Assembly: GCA_900548225.1 (NCBI GenBank)
Contig: URJM01000067.1
Span: 1 to 9,941, forward strand
DNA length: 9,941 bases
DNA from: an uncultured bacterium
Lineage (GTDB): Bacteria; Verrucomicrobiota; Lentisphaeria; Oligosphaerales; Oligosphaeraceae
Direction: 5' to 3'
The position numbers were made by a program, and so were the translations under genes. A model generated the notes under the pieces. The model had not been told where the DNA came from and ran no database searches. It saw nothing but the letters and a program-made list of their open reading frames with translations. How positions within the stretch are numbered: position 1 is the stretch's first letter; every line of letters starts with the position of its first letter. Of this stretch, positions 1-7,519 are shown piece by piece.

Positions 1-135
1 CCGTTCCTGCTGGTTCTGCCGTTCCTGCTGGTTCTGCCGTTCCTGCTGGTTCTGCCGTTCCTGCTGGTTCTGCTGCTCCTGCTGCTCCTGCTGGTTCTGC
101 TGTTCCTGCTGGTTCTGCTGGTTCTGCTGTTCCTG
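1..135 (-). repeat. In-frame tandem repeat coding for QNQQER/QNQQEQ units
   Basis: On the plus strand, four identical copies of the 18-base unit CCGTTCCTGCTGGTTCTG occupy 1-72. They are followed by seven related 9-base units (CTGCTCCTG, CTGGTTCTG, CTGTTCCTG) up to 135. Read on the minus strand they encode Gln-rich units: Q/E/N units near the protein body, then QNQQER four times toward the C-terminus. The array continues to the first base of the window, so the full copy number is unknown. Every unit is a multiple of three, so gain or loss of copies would change tail length without breaking the frame. Confidence 0.95.
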
Positions 136-1689
136 TTTTGGCGGGGTAAGTTTTGATTCAAGCTCCTCGATTCGTTCCAGGAGTTTCTTTGTGGAGTCGA
201 GGTTTCTGTTGATGGGGGGGAGTAGTTTTATGTTTTTTGAGAAGGCGGGGTCCTGGTAGATTTTTGATGCCTCTTCGGCTTCTTTTCGTGCGATGGCGAG
301 TGGTTCCTTCGAGAGGCTGCGTTCTGCCTCGTCGCACTTCCTGTCCGCGTCCAGGACGAGTGTATTTGCGAGTGCCAGCCTTGCTTTGGATTCGAGTTCT
401 GGGTTTGGCTTTTTCCCGGAGCCGTTGGTTTCAATGGTTTGACGGAGCCCTTCGATGGCAGTGCCATAGTCTCCGACCCTATAGTCGGCGATTGCCTTGT
501 TGTATCGCAGTGGCAGGGGGACTTCCTTCTCCTTCGACTCCAGGTCTTCGACGAGCCTTTGGAAGCTGTTCCTGGCCTCCTCGAATTTCCCCTGCTGGAA
601 TGCCCTTACGCCGTCCTTGAAATCTCCGGCCGAGAGGGATGCGCATCCGAGAATCACAATAAGCGCGGCCGTGCGTCCTGTGAGGCGGATTCGTTTTTCT
701 TCGGGAACAAGTGCTGCCAGGAGAAGCAGAATCATTGCCGGGAATAGGAAGAGCTGGTATTTTGGCTGGAGTTTCTGGACGGTCTGTGCCTTCAGGTCGT
801 ATTTCCGCGCGGAGTCGACTACCTGTTTGTAGATTTGCGCCAGGCTGAAGTTGTTTGTGGCGACGGGAAGGAAAATCCCCCCGGGGGTGGCCGCCGCCAT
901 CTTGCCGAGAGTCTCTGCGTCAAGCATTGTGCGGACAGGCTCCCCCTTGTATTTGACGATCTGGGGCGTTCCCCTCTTGTCCGGTATCCTCAGAAGCGTT
1001 CCCTGCTGGTTGTTGCCGATGCCGATGGCAATCAGGCGGACTGAATCGGCGCCGAGGCCTTTCGCCGCCTCGACGGGCATGGAGTCGTGGTCTTCGCCGT
1101 CGGTGATTAGGATGACATCCCTGCCGTCGCGCGGCTGTCCGTCAAAGACCTCGCGCTGGACTGCGCGTATTGCGTCTCCGATGTTGGTTCCTCCCCGTGC
1201 CACGGAGTCGACTCCCAGTTCGGAGAGCATCATCCTGAAGAACCCGTAGTCCTGGGTGAGCGGGCAGAGGACCGCATTGTCGCCGGCGAAGGCCACCAGT
1301 GCGACCCTGTCTCCGGAGAATGTGGAGACGCATTCCTCGATTTCGTACCTTGCGCGTTCAAGCCGGTTTGGGCGCAGGTCGTCGGCAAGCATGCTCTTTG
1401 AGACATCCACCAGGAACACAACGTCCCGTCCTTGTCTCTGGATTGTCTCCTCGACGGGATCCCATGCCGGGCCGGCGAGCGCGAGTATGAGAAGTGCCAG
1501 CCCGCACATTGCGAGAATCCACCGCAGGACTCCCGTTCCTGGAAGCTGGGATGCGCGTATGGCGTCCCGTGCATTTGGACCCGCGACCTTTTCCACGGTG
1601 CGCCTGGACCGGATTGACTGGATTAGGAGGACGCCTCCCAGTGCGGGAAGGATCCAAAGCCAGAAGAATGCTGTAGGAGTAGTGAACAT
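1..1689 (-). CDS. batB: BatB-BatC fusion: membrane VWA protein with TPR-like helices and a Gln/Asn-rich repeat tail (3' end outside window)
   Basis: The frame is open from ATG 1689 to the window edge (563 codons, no stop). Hydrophobic segments lie near residues 10-24 and 56-72, followed by a VWA domain with a MIDAS motif (DVSKS, D95/S97/S99), T168 in GGTNIGDA and D197 in ITDGED. Two more hydrophobic segments lie near 312-328 and 340-353; the fourth ends ILGCASLSAGDF and resembles a BatC signal peptide now inside the protein. TPR-like helices follow (about 356-382, 392-420, 430-452), then a charged helix (480-515) and a Q/N/E/R repeat tail from 519. The Arg/Lys-rich loops after segments 1 and 3 suggest, by the positive-inside rule, that both the VWA and TPR parts are periplasmic. 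The gene starts 30 bases after batA with no Shine-Dalgarno-like sequence nearby. In known Bat operons BatB and BatC may be separate or fused, and the exact biochemical role is unsettled. Confidence 0.9.
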   Translation of the reverse strand, partial: MFTTPTAFFWLWILPALGGVLLIQSIRSRRTVEKVAGPNARDAIRASQLPGTGVLRWILAMCGLALLILALAGPAWDPVEETIQRQGRDVVFLVDVSKSMLADDLRPNRLERARYEIEECVSTFSGDRVALVAFAGDNAVLCPLTQDYGFFRMMLSELGVDSVARGGTNIGDAIRAVQREVFDGQPRDGRDVILITDGEDHDSMPVEAAKGLGADSVRLIAIGIGNNQQGTLLRIPDKRGTPQIVKYKGEPVRTMLDAETLGKMAAATPGGIFLPVATNNFSLAQIYKQVVDSARKYDLKAQTVQKLQPKYQLFLFPAMILLLLAALVPEEKRIRLTGRTAALIVILGCASLSAGDFKDGVRAFQQGKFEEARNSFQRLVEDLESKEKEVPLPLRYNKAIADYRVGDYGTAIEGLRQTIETNGSGKKPNPELESKARLALANTLVLDADRKCDEAERSLSKEPLAIARKEAEEASKIYQDPAFSKNIKLLPPINRNLDSTKKLLERIEELESKLTPPKQEQQNQQNQQEQQNQQEQQEQQNQQERQNQQERQNQQERQNQQER

Positions 1690-1719
1690 TCGGTTTGTGA
1701 AAAAATGAGTGCCCTGGGC

Positions 1720-2787
1720 CTAGAACGCTCTTCGGCAGAGAGTCGCCTTCAGGAACGCCGCCGCCAGTGCGAACAGCAGCCCCGCAAGCAGGAATGGGCG
1801 GTAGAGGTCGGCGTGGGTGACATAGCGTGCCGCCTCGATGTCGCTCTTCTCCAGCTCGTCGATGACCGAGTAGATGCCGGCAAGCCCGTCCGCGTCTTCG
1901 CATCTTTGGAAGGTGCCGCCTGTCTCGTCGGCGAGCATCTGGATTTCGCTCGTGTCGTATGCCTGGGGTGGGATCAGGTATCTTCCCATGGGGGTCATGA
2001 TGTACGACGGCGAGGAGGAGACGATTGCAATCGAGTAGATTTTGATGCCGTTCTCCTTTGCGACCCTTGCCGCCTCCTCCATGGTGTAGGTCTGCTCGCC
2101 CTCGTTCTGCCCGTCCGTCAGCAGGATGATGATCTTCGACTTGATGCTGTAGCCGGAGGCCTTCTTTCCGGTCTGCCTGGAGAGGGTTTTCTCCGCATCC
2201 GCCAGGCGTGCCGTCGCGAGGACCACCGCGTCGCCGATTGCAGTCTGGACGTCATTCTCGTCCTCGCTGAAATCGACGCCATCCAGGGCGAAGGCAAGCG
2301 CGTCGTGGTCGAGGGTGAGCGGGCAGATTGTGTAGGGGAAGGAGGCGAATGCAACGATTCCGATGAGGTCGTTGTGCCTACCGGGAAGCCCCAGCCTCCT
2401 GTTGCCCAGGACGAAGTCGCGGAAGATTGCCTTCACGGTCTCCAGGCGGTTCTGCGTCTTTCCAAGGAAGTCCATCTCCGCCGACATGGAGCCGGATCGG
2501 TCGATTACCATCTCGATGGCGATGCCCTCCGTGCTCTGCGGCAGCTGCATCTGCCCCTTCTGGGGGCGTGCCAGCGCAATTGAAAGGCAGCACCAGGCTG
2601 CGGCGGCGCAGGCCGGCAGGAGCCACTGGAGGCGGAGTCGCAGGGTGCCGGGGAGTCCGGCTGCATATTCAGCCGTTCCGAAGGGCAGGGCGGGGCGGTT
2701 CCTGCGGAGAATTGGCCACAAGAACCAGAAAAGGAGGGGGACGACCAGCAGCGCAAGCGCCCATGGGGATTCGAAGCGGAAGGTCAT
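1720..2787 (-). CDS. batA: BatA: membrane-anchored VWA-domain protein of the aerotolerance operon
   Basis: The protein has 355 residues, the usual size for BatA. It has hydrophobic segments near residues 9-28, 55-72 and 329-348. The VWA domain between them carries a complete MIDAS: DRSGS (D96, S98, S100), T182 in QTAIGDA and D225 in LLTDGQN. The basic loop between segments 1 and 2 predicts that the VWA domain faces the periplasm. ATG 2787 is chosen because its ATGA overlaps the stop of the DUF4381 gene by 4 bases, and the protein then begins MTFRFESPWALALL, typical of BatA; the longer open frame to 2913 adds only low-complexity basic residues. VWA domains bind protein partners through a metal ion. 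BatA is thought to work with BatB, DUF58 and MoxR in envelope stress or oxygen tolerance, a role tested in few species. Confidence 0.93.
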   Translation of the reverse strand: MTFRFESPWALALLVVPLLFWFLWPILRRNRPALPFGTAEYAAGLPGTLRLRLQWLLPACAAAAWCCLSIALARPQKGQMQLPQSTEGIAIEMVIDRSGSMSAEMDFLGKTQNRLETVKAIFRDFVLGNRRLGLPGRHNDLIGIVAFASFPYTICPLTLDHDALAFALDGVDFSEDENDVQTAIGDAVVLATARLADAEKTLSRQTGKKASGYSIKSKIIILLTDGQNEGEQTYTMEEAARVAKENGIKIYSIAIVSSSPSYIMTPMGRYLIPPQAYDTSEIQMLADETGGTFQRCEDADGLAGIYSVIDELEKSDIEAARYVTHADLYRPFLLAGLLFALAAAFLKATLCRRAF

Positions 2788-3371
2788 TTGGATGCCTCCT
2801 CTGCCTCGCCGGCAGTCGTCCTGGTGGCCAGGATGAAGTTGCGGAGACACTCGGCCAGGTTGTCCATCTCGGCGGCGCTGGCCCCCATTCCCGCGTATTT
2901 CACCTTGTCGCACGCATTCATGAAGCGCATGAGCTCGGCGCGGACATCGCCCTGGAAGTTTTCGTTTGCGCGCAGGACGTCAATGAATTCCTCGGTGGTC
3001 ATGTTCGGTGCGGAAATCTCGAAGCGGGCCTCCACGTATTCCCTGAGAATGTCGGAGATTCTCTGGTAGTACTGCCTGATTTCCCCGTTGCCCGGCAGGT
3101 TTTCCGCGAGGAGTTCGTCAAGCGCGCGGAGCGCCTCCTCGTCTGGCGAGAGTCTTGGCGGAGGGGGCGTCCCGTTTGCCCTGAAGCGCATTGTCAGCCA
3201 GCCGACAAGGATGACTACGAGGGCGACCCCCAGGATTGCGCACAGGATTGCCCAGGAGGGAATCTCGTGAAGCCGCTTTTCCGGGACGATGTAGGAGTCG
3301 TCCATGATTGTCGCAAGCGCCGGCGTTGTCGCCGCCAGCAGTGAAAAGTATGCCAGTCTGGTCTTAGGCAT
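2784..3371 (-). CDS. DUF4381-like single-pass membrane protein of the Bat operon
   Basis: The protein has 195 residues. An N-terminal hydrophobic stretch (about 6-20, ending ALA) looks like a signal peptide. A short segment containing PEKRLHEIPSW precedes a transmembrane helix (about 40-60), then a Pro-rich linker (69-73) and a soluble helical domain (about 76-183). The YYQRISDILREYVEARF stretch (101-117) followed by MTTEEFIDVLR is what I associate with DUF4381 proteins, which usually sit between the DUF58 and BatA genes, as here. A Shine-Dalgarno-like AGAGG lies 7 bases before ATG 3371. The stop overlaps the batA start by 4 bases, suggesting translational coupling. The molecular function of the family is not known to me. 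With a cleaved signal and one helix, the helical C-terminal domain would face the cytoplasm, where it could contact DUF58 or MoxR; this is inference. Confidence 0.8.
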   Translation of the reverse strand: MPKTRLAYFSLLAATTPALATIMDDSYIVPEKRLHEIPSWAILCAILGVALVVILVGWLTMRFRANGTPPPPRLSPDEEALRALDELLAENLPGNGEIRQYYQRISDILREYVEARFEISAPNMTTEEFIDVLRANENFQGDVRAELMRFMNACDKVKYAGMGASAAEMDNLAECLRNFILATRTTAGEAEEASK

Positions 3372-3389
3372 GTCTTTGCCTCTGTCTCC

Positions 3390-4268
3390 CTAGTGGCGTT
3401 GGCAGCGCCGCTTCAGGAAAGCCGATATTTTCTGTGCGTAGTCTTCGCCAAGTGCGATGGGGAGCCTGTCGACGCCGCATCGCTTAAGGCGTGAGTCAAG
3501 GATTGCCTTTGCCATTGAAATCCTGCGCGAGTATTCCTGGCGGACTGCGCGTGACCCGCTGTCGACGAGGACTCTGCGGCCTCCCTCGGGGTCTTCGATT
3601 TCCACGAGCCCCACGTCCTCCAGCGCGTCCAGTGAAGGATCCCGCAACGGCAGGATGACAACATCATGCTTTTGCGCCAGCGTATGCAGTGGCCGCTCGA
3701 AGTCTCCGCATTTCAGGAAGTCGGAGATAATGAAGACTACTGCCCGTCTTTTCAGGACGCGTGCCAGGTAGTCGATTGCCGACGGCATGTCGGTGCCGTT
3801 GCCCGAGGGTGCGAAGCCCAGGACTTCGCGGATGATTCTCATTGCGTGGGTGGATCCCTTCGCGGGGGGGATGAACCTCTCGATCTTGTCGGTAAAGAGC
3901 ATCAGTCCGACCTTGTCGTTGCTCTTGACGGCCGAGAAGGAGAGGGTGGCGCATGTTTCGGCCGCCAGGTCGTTCATGCTCCTGTCCAACGCTCCGAAGC
4001 GCCCAGATGCAGAGCAGTCGACCAGGAAGAAGACCGTCAGCTCGCGTTCCTCGTGGAAGCGTTTGATGAACGGGCGACCCTGCCGCGCGGTTACATTCCA
4101 GTCGATGGAGCGCACGTCGTCGCCGGGAAGGTATTCGCGGACTTCGTCGAACTCCATGCCTGCGCCGCGGAAGGCGGACTTGAACTCTCCGGCCAGGACG
4201 TCGGTGGTCTGCCTCCTGGAACGTATCTCGATGCGCCTCAGTTTTCTTGTAAGTTCCTTTTGGTCCAT
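3390..4268 (-). CDS. DUF58 domain protein (VWA-like), partner of MoxR
   Basis: The protein has 292 residues and no membrane segment, so it is probably cytosolic. The family signature REYLPGDDVRSIDWNVTAR spans residues 44-62. A VWA-like fold follows, with a DCSAS motif (D84, S86, S88), a Thr-Asp in GNGTDM (T159) and D183 in IISDFL, so the metal-binding residues appear intact. An AGGTGA sequence 9 bases before ATG 4268 supports the start. The gap after moxR is 42 bases and the gap to the DUF4381 gene is 18 bases, consistent with one transcript. DUF58 proteins are regularly encoded next to MoxR ATPases and are thought to be their adaptors or clients; no enzymatic activity is known. A run of seven C (minus strand) at 3864-3870 codes for Pro-Pro and keeps the frame. 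Confidence 0.93.
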   Translation of the reverse strand: MDQKELTRKLRRIEIRSRRQTTDVLAGEFKSAFRGAGMEFDEVREYLPGDDVRSIDWNVTARQGRPFIKRFHEERELTVFFLVDCSASGRFGALDRSMNDLAAETCATLSFSAVKSNDKVGLMLFTDKIERFIPPAKGSTHAMRIIREVLGFAPSGNGTDMPSAIDYLARVLKRRAVVFIISDFLKCGDFERPLHTLAQKHDVVILPLRDPSLDALEDVGLVEIEDPEGGRRVLVDSGSRAVRQEYSRRISMAKAILDSRLKRCGVDRLPIALGEDYAQKISAFLKRRCQRH

Positions 4269-4310
4269 GAAATCACGTCACCTGAAGAAGAAAACGGAGT
4301 TGCGGACATC

Positions 4311-5309
4311 CTAGGGCACAGGCACTGCGTCAAGCAGCTGACCCACCAGGGATTCTGCCGACACCTCCTGGGCTTCGGCCTCGTATGTGAGAAGAATCCT
4401 GTGGCGCAGGACATCCATTGCCACGTTCTTCACATCCTGCGGGGTCGCGTAGCCGCGTCCAGAAAGCAGCGCCTGCCCTCTGGCGGCCTGCGCCAGGAAG
4501 ATGGTCGCACGGGGGGATGCCCCGTAGCGGACAAAGCCCTCGAGGTTTTTCAGGCCATAGTTGGCCGGATGGCGGCTAGCGTCCACAAGCCTTACTATGT
4601 ACTCCTCCACCTTTGGGTCCATGAAGATTTCGTCAAGGACTCCGCGGATCCGCAGGATGTCTTCGGGGGTCATGACGGGGGAGACTGTGCATCCGTCCTG
4701 GGAGGAGGAGTGCCTGCGGAGAATCTGGAGCTCGTCGTTTGTGGTCGGGTAGTCCACCACCACCTTGAACATGAACCGGTCCACCTGCGCCTCGGGCAAG
4801 GGGTATGTGCCCTCCTGCTCCACGGGGTTCTGGGTCGCGAGAACCAGGAAGGGCGCCGGAAGCTGGAAGGTGGTCTCCCCAATCGTGACCTGGCGCTCCT
4901 GCATCGCTTCAAGCAGTGCGCTCTGGACCTTCGCCGGGGCGCGGTTCACCTCGTCCGCCAGAATCAGGTTCGCAAAGACAGGACCCTTCTTCGTGGTGAA
5001 ATCGCCGGTCTTGGGGTTGTAGACGAGGGTGCCTACCAAGTCCGCAGGCAACAGGTCCGGGGTGAACTGAATCCTGTGGAAGGTGGCCTGGATTGCCTGG
5101 GACAGGGTGGTGACCGTCAGGGTCTTCGCCAGGCCAGGAACACCCTCGAGCAAGACATGCTGGTTCGCGACAAGGGCAATCAGGAGGCGGTTCACCAGGT
5201 CGTCCTGGCCAATGATTACCTTGCCAATCTCATCACGCAACGACTGCAAGGTCGCCGCCTCCCTCTGGGCTTTTTCGCCAATGGCATTCGTATCTATGCT
5301 CGTGAACAT
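4311..5309 (-). CDS. moxR: MoxR-family AAA+ ATPase
   Basis: The protein has 332 residues, typical for MoxR. It has Walker A GVPGLAKT (56-63), Walker B LILADE (115-120), sensor 1 ATQNP (158-162), an arginine-finger candidate in DRFMF (R178) and sensor 2 in GASPRA (R267), so all the main AAA+ residues are present. ATG 5309 is supported by GGAGG 7 bases upstream, the clearest ribosome binding site in the window. It is the first gene of the bat group and follows a 206-base gap, so transcription probably begins just upstream. MoxR ATPases act as chaperone-like machines that mature or remodel partner complexes, usually with VWA proteins; here the natural partners are the DUF58 protein, BatA and the BatB-BatC fusion encoded downstream. 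The specific substrate cannot be read from the sequence. Confidence 0.96.
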   Translation of the reverse strand: MFTSIDTNAIGEKAQREAATLQSLRDEIGKVIIGQDDLVNRLLIALVANQHVLLEGVPGLAKTLTVTTLSQAIQATFHRIQFTPDLLPADLVGTLVYNPKTGDFTTKKGPVFANLILADEVNRAPAKVQSALLEAMQERQVTIGETTFQLPAPFLVLATQNPVEQEGTYPLPEAQVDRFMFKVVVDYPTTNDELQILRRHSSSQDGCTVSPVMTPEDILRIRGVLDEIFMDPKVEEYIVRLVDASRHPANYGLKNLEGFVRYGASPRATIFLAQAARGQALLSGRGYATPQDVKNVAMDVLRHRILLTYEAEAQEVSAESLVGQLLDAVPVP

Positions 5310-5313
5310 GTAA

Positions 5314-5321
5314 CTTCCTCC
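5314..5321 (-). promoter_or_regulatory. Ribosome binding site of moxR
   Basis: The minus strand reads GGAGGAAG; the GGAGG core (5321-5317) lies 7 bases before the moxR ATG at 5309. This is a near-ideal Shine-Dalgarno sequence and fixes the moxR start. It contrasts with batB, which has none. Confidence 0.8.
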
Positions 5322-5366
5322 GTTGCAAGGAGATATGTGTGTAAATCCTGTAGGTGCGCACCCCCC

Positions 5367-5383
5367 GCGGGAAACACTCCCGC
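5367..5383 (-). promoter_or_regulatory. Stem-loop in the putative moxR leader
   Basis: The minus strand reads GCGGGAGTGTTTCCCGC: a perfect 6-bp stem (GCGGGA/TCCCGC) closing a 5-base loop, about 58 bases upstream of the moxR ATG. CCCC before it and GGGG after it could extend the stem across an internal bulge. No T-run follows, so it is not a classical terminator. It could be a leader structure or a protein-binding site, or it could be chance in GC-rich DNA. Confidence 0.4.
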
Positions 5384-5515
5384 ATCAACCGGGGCGACAA
5401 TGGAAATCTAGACACATCCCGCCCGTGAAAGTTCCCGGCACCAGTTCAGGGAAATACAATCCTTCCTCTCCAGGGCGTTGAGGAGCCGGGGGCGACGCTG
5501 CGGGTGAACTCCGGC

Positions 5516-7519
5516 CTATTCGTCCAGGAATCCGTCCAGCAGCATCTTGATGGCGTCCTGTGTCGAGAGTTTCAGGAACAGATCGTCAGGCTTGCATAGT
5601 TTCACCGTTTCCTCAGGGAGTTCCTCGAGGAATTTTGACGGCGTATGTGGGACGAGCGTCTTTCCGTCCCGTCTTTTTCCCGCGTATGTGATGAAAAGTT
5701 GTTTTCGTGCGCGTGTAATTGCCACGTAGAAGAGCCTTCGTTCTTCGGCCTCGCTGCCCTCCTCGAGTGCCCGTGCGTGTGGGAAGAGGTCTCTTTCCAT
5801 TCCGGCGATGTATACGATTGGGAACTCCAGCCCCTTTGCGGCGTGGACCGTCATCAGCGTGACGCTGTCGTTTTCCTTCTTGTCGGAGTGCTGGTCCCGG
5901 TCGTTTGCATCCATGAGCGTCAGCTCCTCCAGGAGCGTCGCGAGGGTGCCCTCCGGTCCGTGCCGCTGGTCGAAATCCCCGATGGCGGAGAGGAGTTCCA
6001 GGACATTGTCGCGTCTTGCCATGGCGTTTTCCAGTGGTTTGTACATTCGTCCGAGCCCTTCGATGTATCCGATGGCATCGAAGAGCGCCTTCACCTTGTC
6101 GTGGAGGTATCCCCCGCCTTCTGCGAAGGTTCTGCGGAAGCGTTGCAGGATGCCTACGAACGAGGCCAGCGCGTTTGCCGCGTCCTGGGGGAGTGTTGTC
6201 CTGACGGCCGGGTCGGCGGCCAGTTCCTGGATGCTCCTGTGGCGCTCCTTTCGCAGTGCGTGGAGACGTTCCAGGGTGACGTCGCCTATTCCCCGTGGCG
6301 GCACGTTGACGATTCGGAGGAACGAAATGTCGTCGCGCGGGTTTTCCGTGGCTGCGAGGATTGCTCCTGCGTCGAGGATTTCCTTTGTCTGGTAGAAGGA
6401 GGTCCCTCCCACGATGTGGTATGGGATTCTTGCCTTGCGGAATGCGTCTTCCAGCGCCCTGCTTTGGCGGTTTGAGCGGAAGAGTATGGCGAAATCCTTC
6501 CAGTGGAGCGAGCCTCCGTCATGTGTCTCCTGGATGTGTCTTGCCAGGAACTCGGCCTCGGCCGTGTCGTTCTCGCACCGGATTAGCCTTATTGGCTCGC
6601 CCGTTTCCATTTCTGACCAGAGGTTCTTGACATGCCGTTGCCTGTTGTGGGAGATGACCCCGTTGGCCGCCTTGAGGATGTTTCCCGTGGATCTGTAGTT
6701 TTGTTCGAGGCGGATTATCCGTGCGCCGGGGTAGACCTGGTCGAAGTTGAGGATGTTTTCAACATCGGCTCCACGCCACCCGTAAATCGACTGGTCGTCA
6801 TCGCCGACGACCGCCAGGTTCCCCTCCTTGCCGGCGAGCATCGTCATCAGCCTGAGCTGGACTCCGTTCGTGTCCTGGTACTCGTCAATCATAATCCGCT
6901 TGTACCTGGAACGATATGCCTCGAGGACATCCGGCGCCTCCTCCCAGAGCCTGACTGTGAGGCAGAGCAGGTCGTCGAAGTCAAGCAAGTCCATCTGCCG
7001 TAGGCGTTTCTGATATTCTTCGAAGACGAGTGCCACCTCGTCGCACTTTGGGTATCCCGCCTTCCGAATGTCCTCAGGCCAAAGGTATGCCGCCTTTGCC
7101 ATCGAGATGCGCTGGCGCCAGAGCTTCGAGTCGTAGCCGACTCCAATCTGCCCGAGGCTGTTCATGATTTCCATCACGAGCCCCTGCTGGTAGCCGTCGT
7201 TCGCAATCGTGAAATTCCTGCTGTATCCCAGGCGGTCGATATGTCGTCGAAGCACCCGTGCGCAGAACGAGTGGAAGGTGCAGATTGTCATCGCCTTTGC
7301 GGGAATCGACCCCACATACGCTGAGATGCGCTCACGCATCTCCTTCGCGGCCTTGTTCGTGAAGGTGACCGCCAATATCGCCTCCGGGGCAATCCCGTGA
7401 TTCACGAGATTGGAGATGCGGTGGACTATCACGGTCGTCTTGCCGGTGCCGGCTCCGGCAAGAAGCAGCAACGGCCCGTCCAGACACTCGACGGCCTCCC
7501 GCTGTCTCTCATTCATCAT
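5516..7519 (-). CDS. uvrD: Rep/UvrD/PcrA-type superfamily 1A 3'-5' DNA helicase
   Basis: From ATG 7519 the protein has 667 residues. All SF1A motifs are visible: Q motif (Q6), Walker A AGAGTGKTT (21-29), Ia FTNKAAKEM (53-61), TFHSF (81-85), II IDEYQDT (211-217), III VGDDDQSIYGWRGA (238-251), IV LEQNYRS (271-277), V VTLMTVHAAKGLEFPIVY (553-570) and VI ERRLFYVAITRARKQL (593-608). It should unwind DNA 3' to 5' using ATP, in repair, in restarting replication or in clearing obstacles. Only about 37 residues follow HTPSKFL, so the C-terminal RNA-polymerase-binding (Tudor-like) domain of full-length PcrA/UvrD appears absent and the length is closer to Rep. ATG 7519 overlaps the acyltransferase gene by 11 bases (ATGATGAATGA), so translational coupling is likely; ATG 7516 is an alternative, and a TTG at 7549 would add 10 residues. 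Assignment among Rep, UvrD and PcrA is not secure. Confidence 0.95.
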   Translation of the reverse strand: MMNERQREAVECLDGPLLLLAGAGTGKTTVIVHRISNLVNHGIAPEAILAVTFTNKAAKEMRERISAYVGSIPAKAMTICTFHSFCARVLRRHIDRLGYSRNFTIANDGYQQGLVMEIMNSLGQIGVGYDSKLWRQRISMAKAAYLWPEDIRKAGYPKCDEVALVFEEYQKRLRQMDLLDFDDLLCLTVRLWEEAPDVLEAYRSRYKRIMIDEYQDTNGVQLRLMTMLAGKEGNLAVVGDDDQSIYGWRGADVENILNFDQVYPGARIIRLEQNYRSTGNILKAANGVISHNRQRHVKNLWSEMETGEPIRLIRCENDTAEAEFLARHIQETHDGGSLHWKDFAILFRSNRQSRALEDAFRKARIPYHIVGGTSFYQTKEILDAGAILAATENPRDDISFLRIVNVPPRGIGDVTLERLHALRKERHRSIQELAADPAVRTTLPQDAANALASFVGILQRFRRTFAEGGGYLHDKVKALFDAIGYIEGLGRMYKPLENAMARRDNVLELLSAIGDFDQRHGPEGTLATLLEELTLMDANDRDQHSDKKENDSVTLMTVHAAKGLEFPIVYIAGMERDLFPHARALEEGSEAEERRLFYVAITRARKQLFITYAGKRRDGKTLVPHTPSKFLEELPEETVKLCKPDDLFLKLSTQDAIKMLLDGFLDE

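Larger units (their letters stand above)
5310..5515. other. 206-base intergenic region between the helicase gene and moxR
   Basis: This is the only sizeable non-coding stretch in the window. It holds the moxR ribosome binding site, a 17-base stem-loop at 5367-5383 and a 10-base palindrome GGTGCGCACC at 5353-5362. I searched the minus strand for a sigma70-like -35/-10 pair and for a Bacteroidota-type -7 element and found none that is convincing. No run of T follows the helicase stop, so no intrinsic terminator is evident. By position it most likely carries the bat operon promoter; that is inference. Confidence 0.6.

Noticed and set aside
1..135. The repeat array as a CRISPR or non-coding satellite
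   Set aside because: There are no spacers, the units abut directly, and they are in frame with a long coding region.
214..220. Run of seven G on the plus strand in the batB-batC gene as a phase-variation tract
   Set aside because: It codes for Pro-Pro in frame and the frame stays open on both sides. Similar runs occur in the DUF58 gene without disruption. Nothing beyond length suggests switching.
1705..2583. A 292-codon open frame on the plus strand opposite batA
   Set aside because: BatA has a full MIDAS and membrane segments in its own frame; the antisense protein has no recognisable motif.
3666..5411. A 581-codon open frame on the plus strand, opposite moxR and the DUF58 gene
   Set aside because: It is antisense to two genes with complete family motifs, has no recognisable domain, and long antisense frames are common in GC-rich DNA.
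5481..5515. GCCGG...CCGGC pairing just after the helicase stop as an intrinsic terminator
   Set aside because: Only a 5-bp stem with a loop of about 20 bases and no following T-run on the minus strand.
5645..6475. A 276-codon open frame on the plus strand opposite the helicase gene
   Set aside because: It lies inside the conserved C-terminal half of the helicase coding region and shows no family signature.
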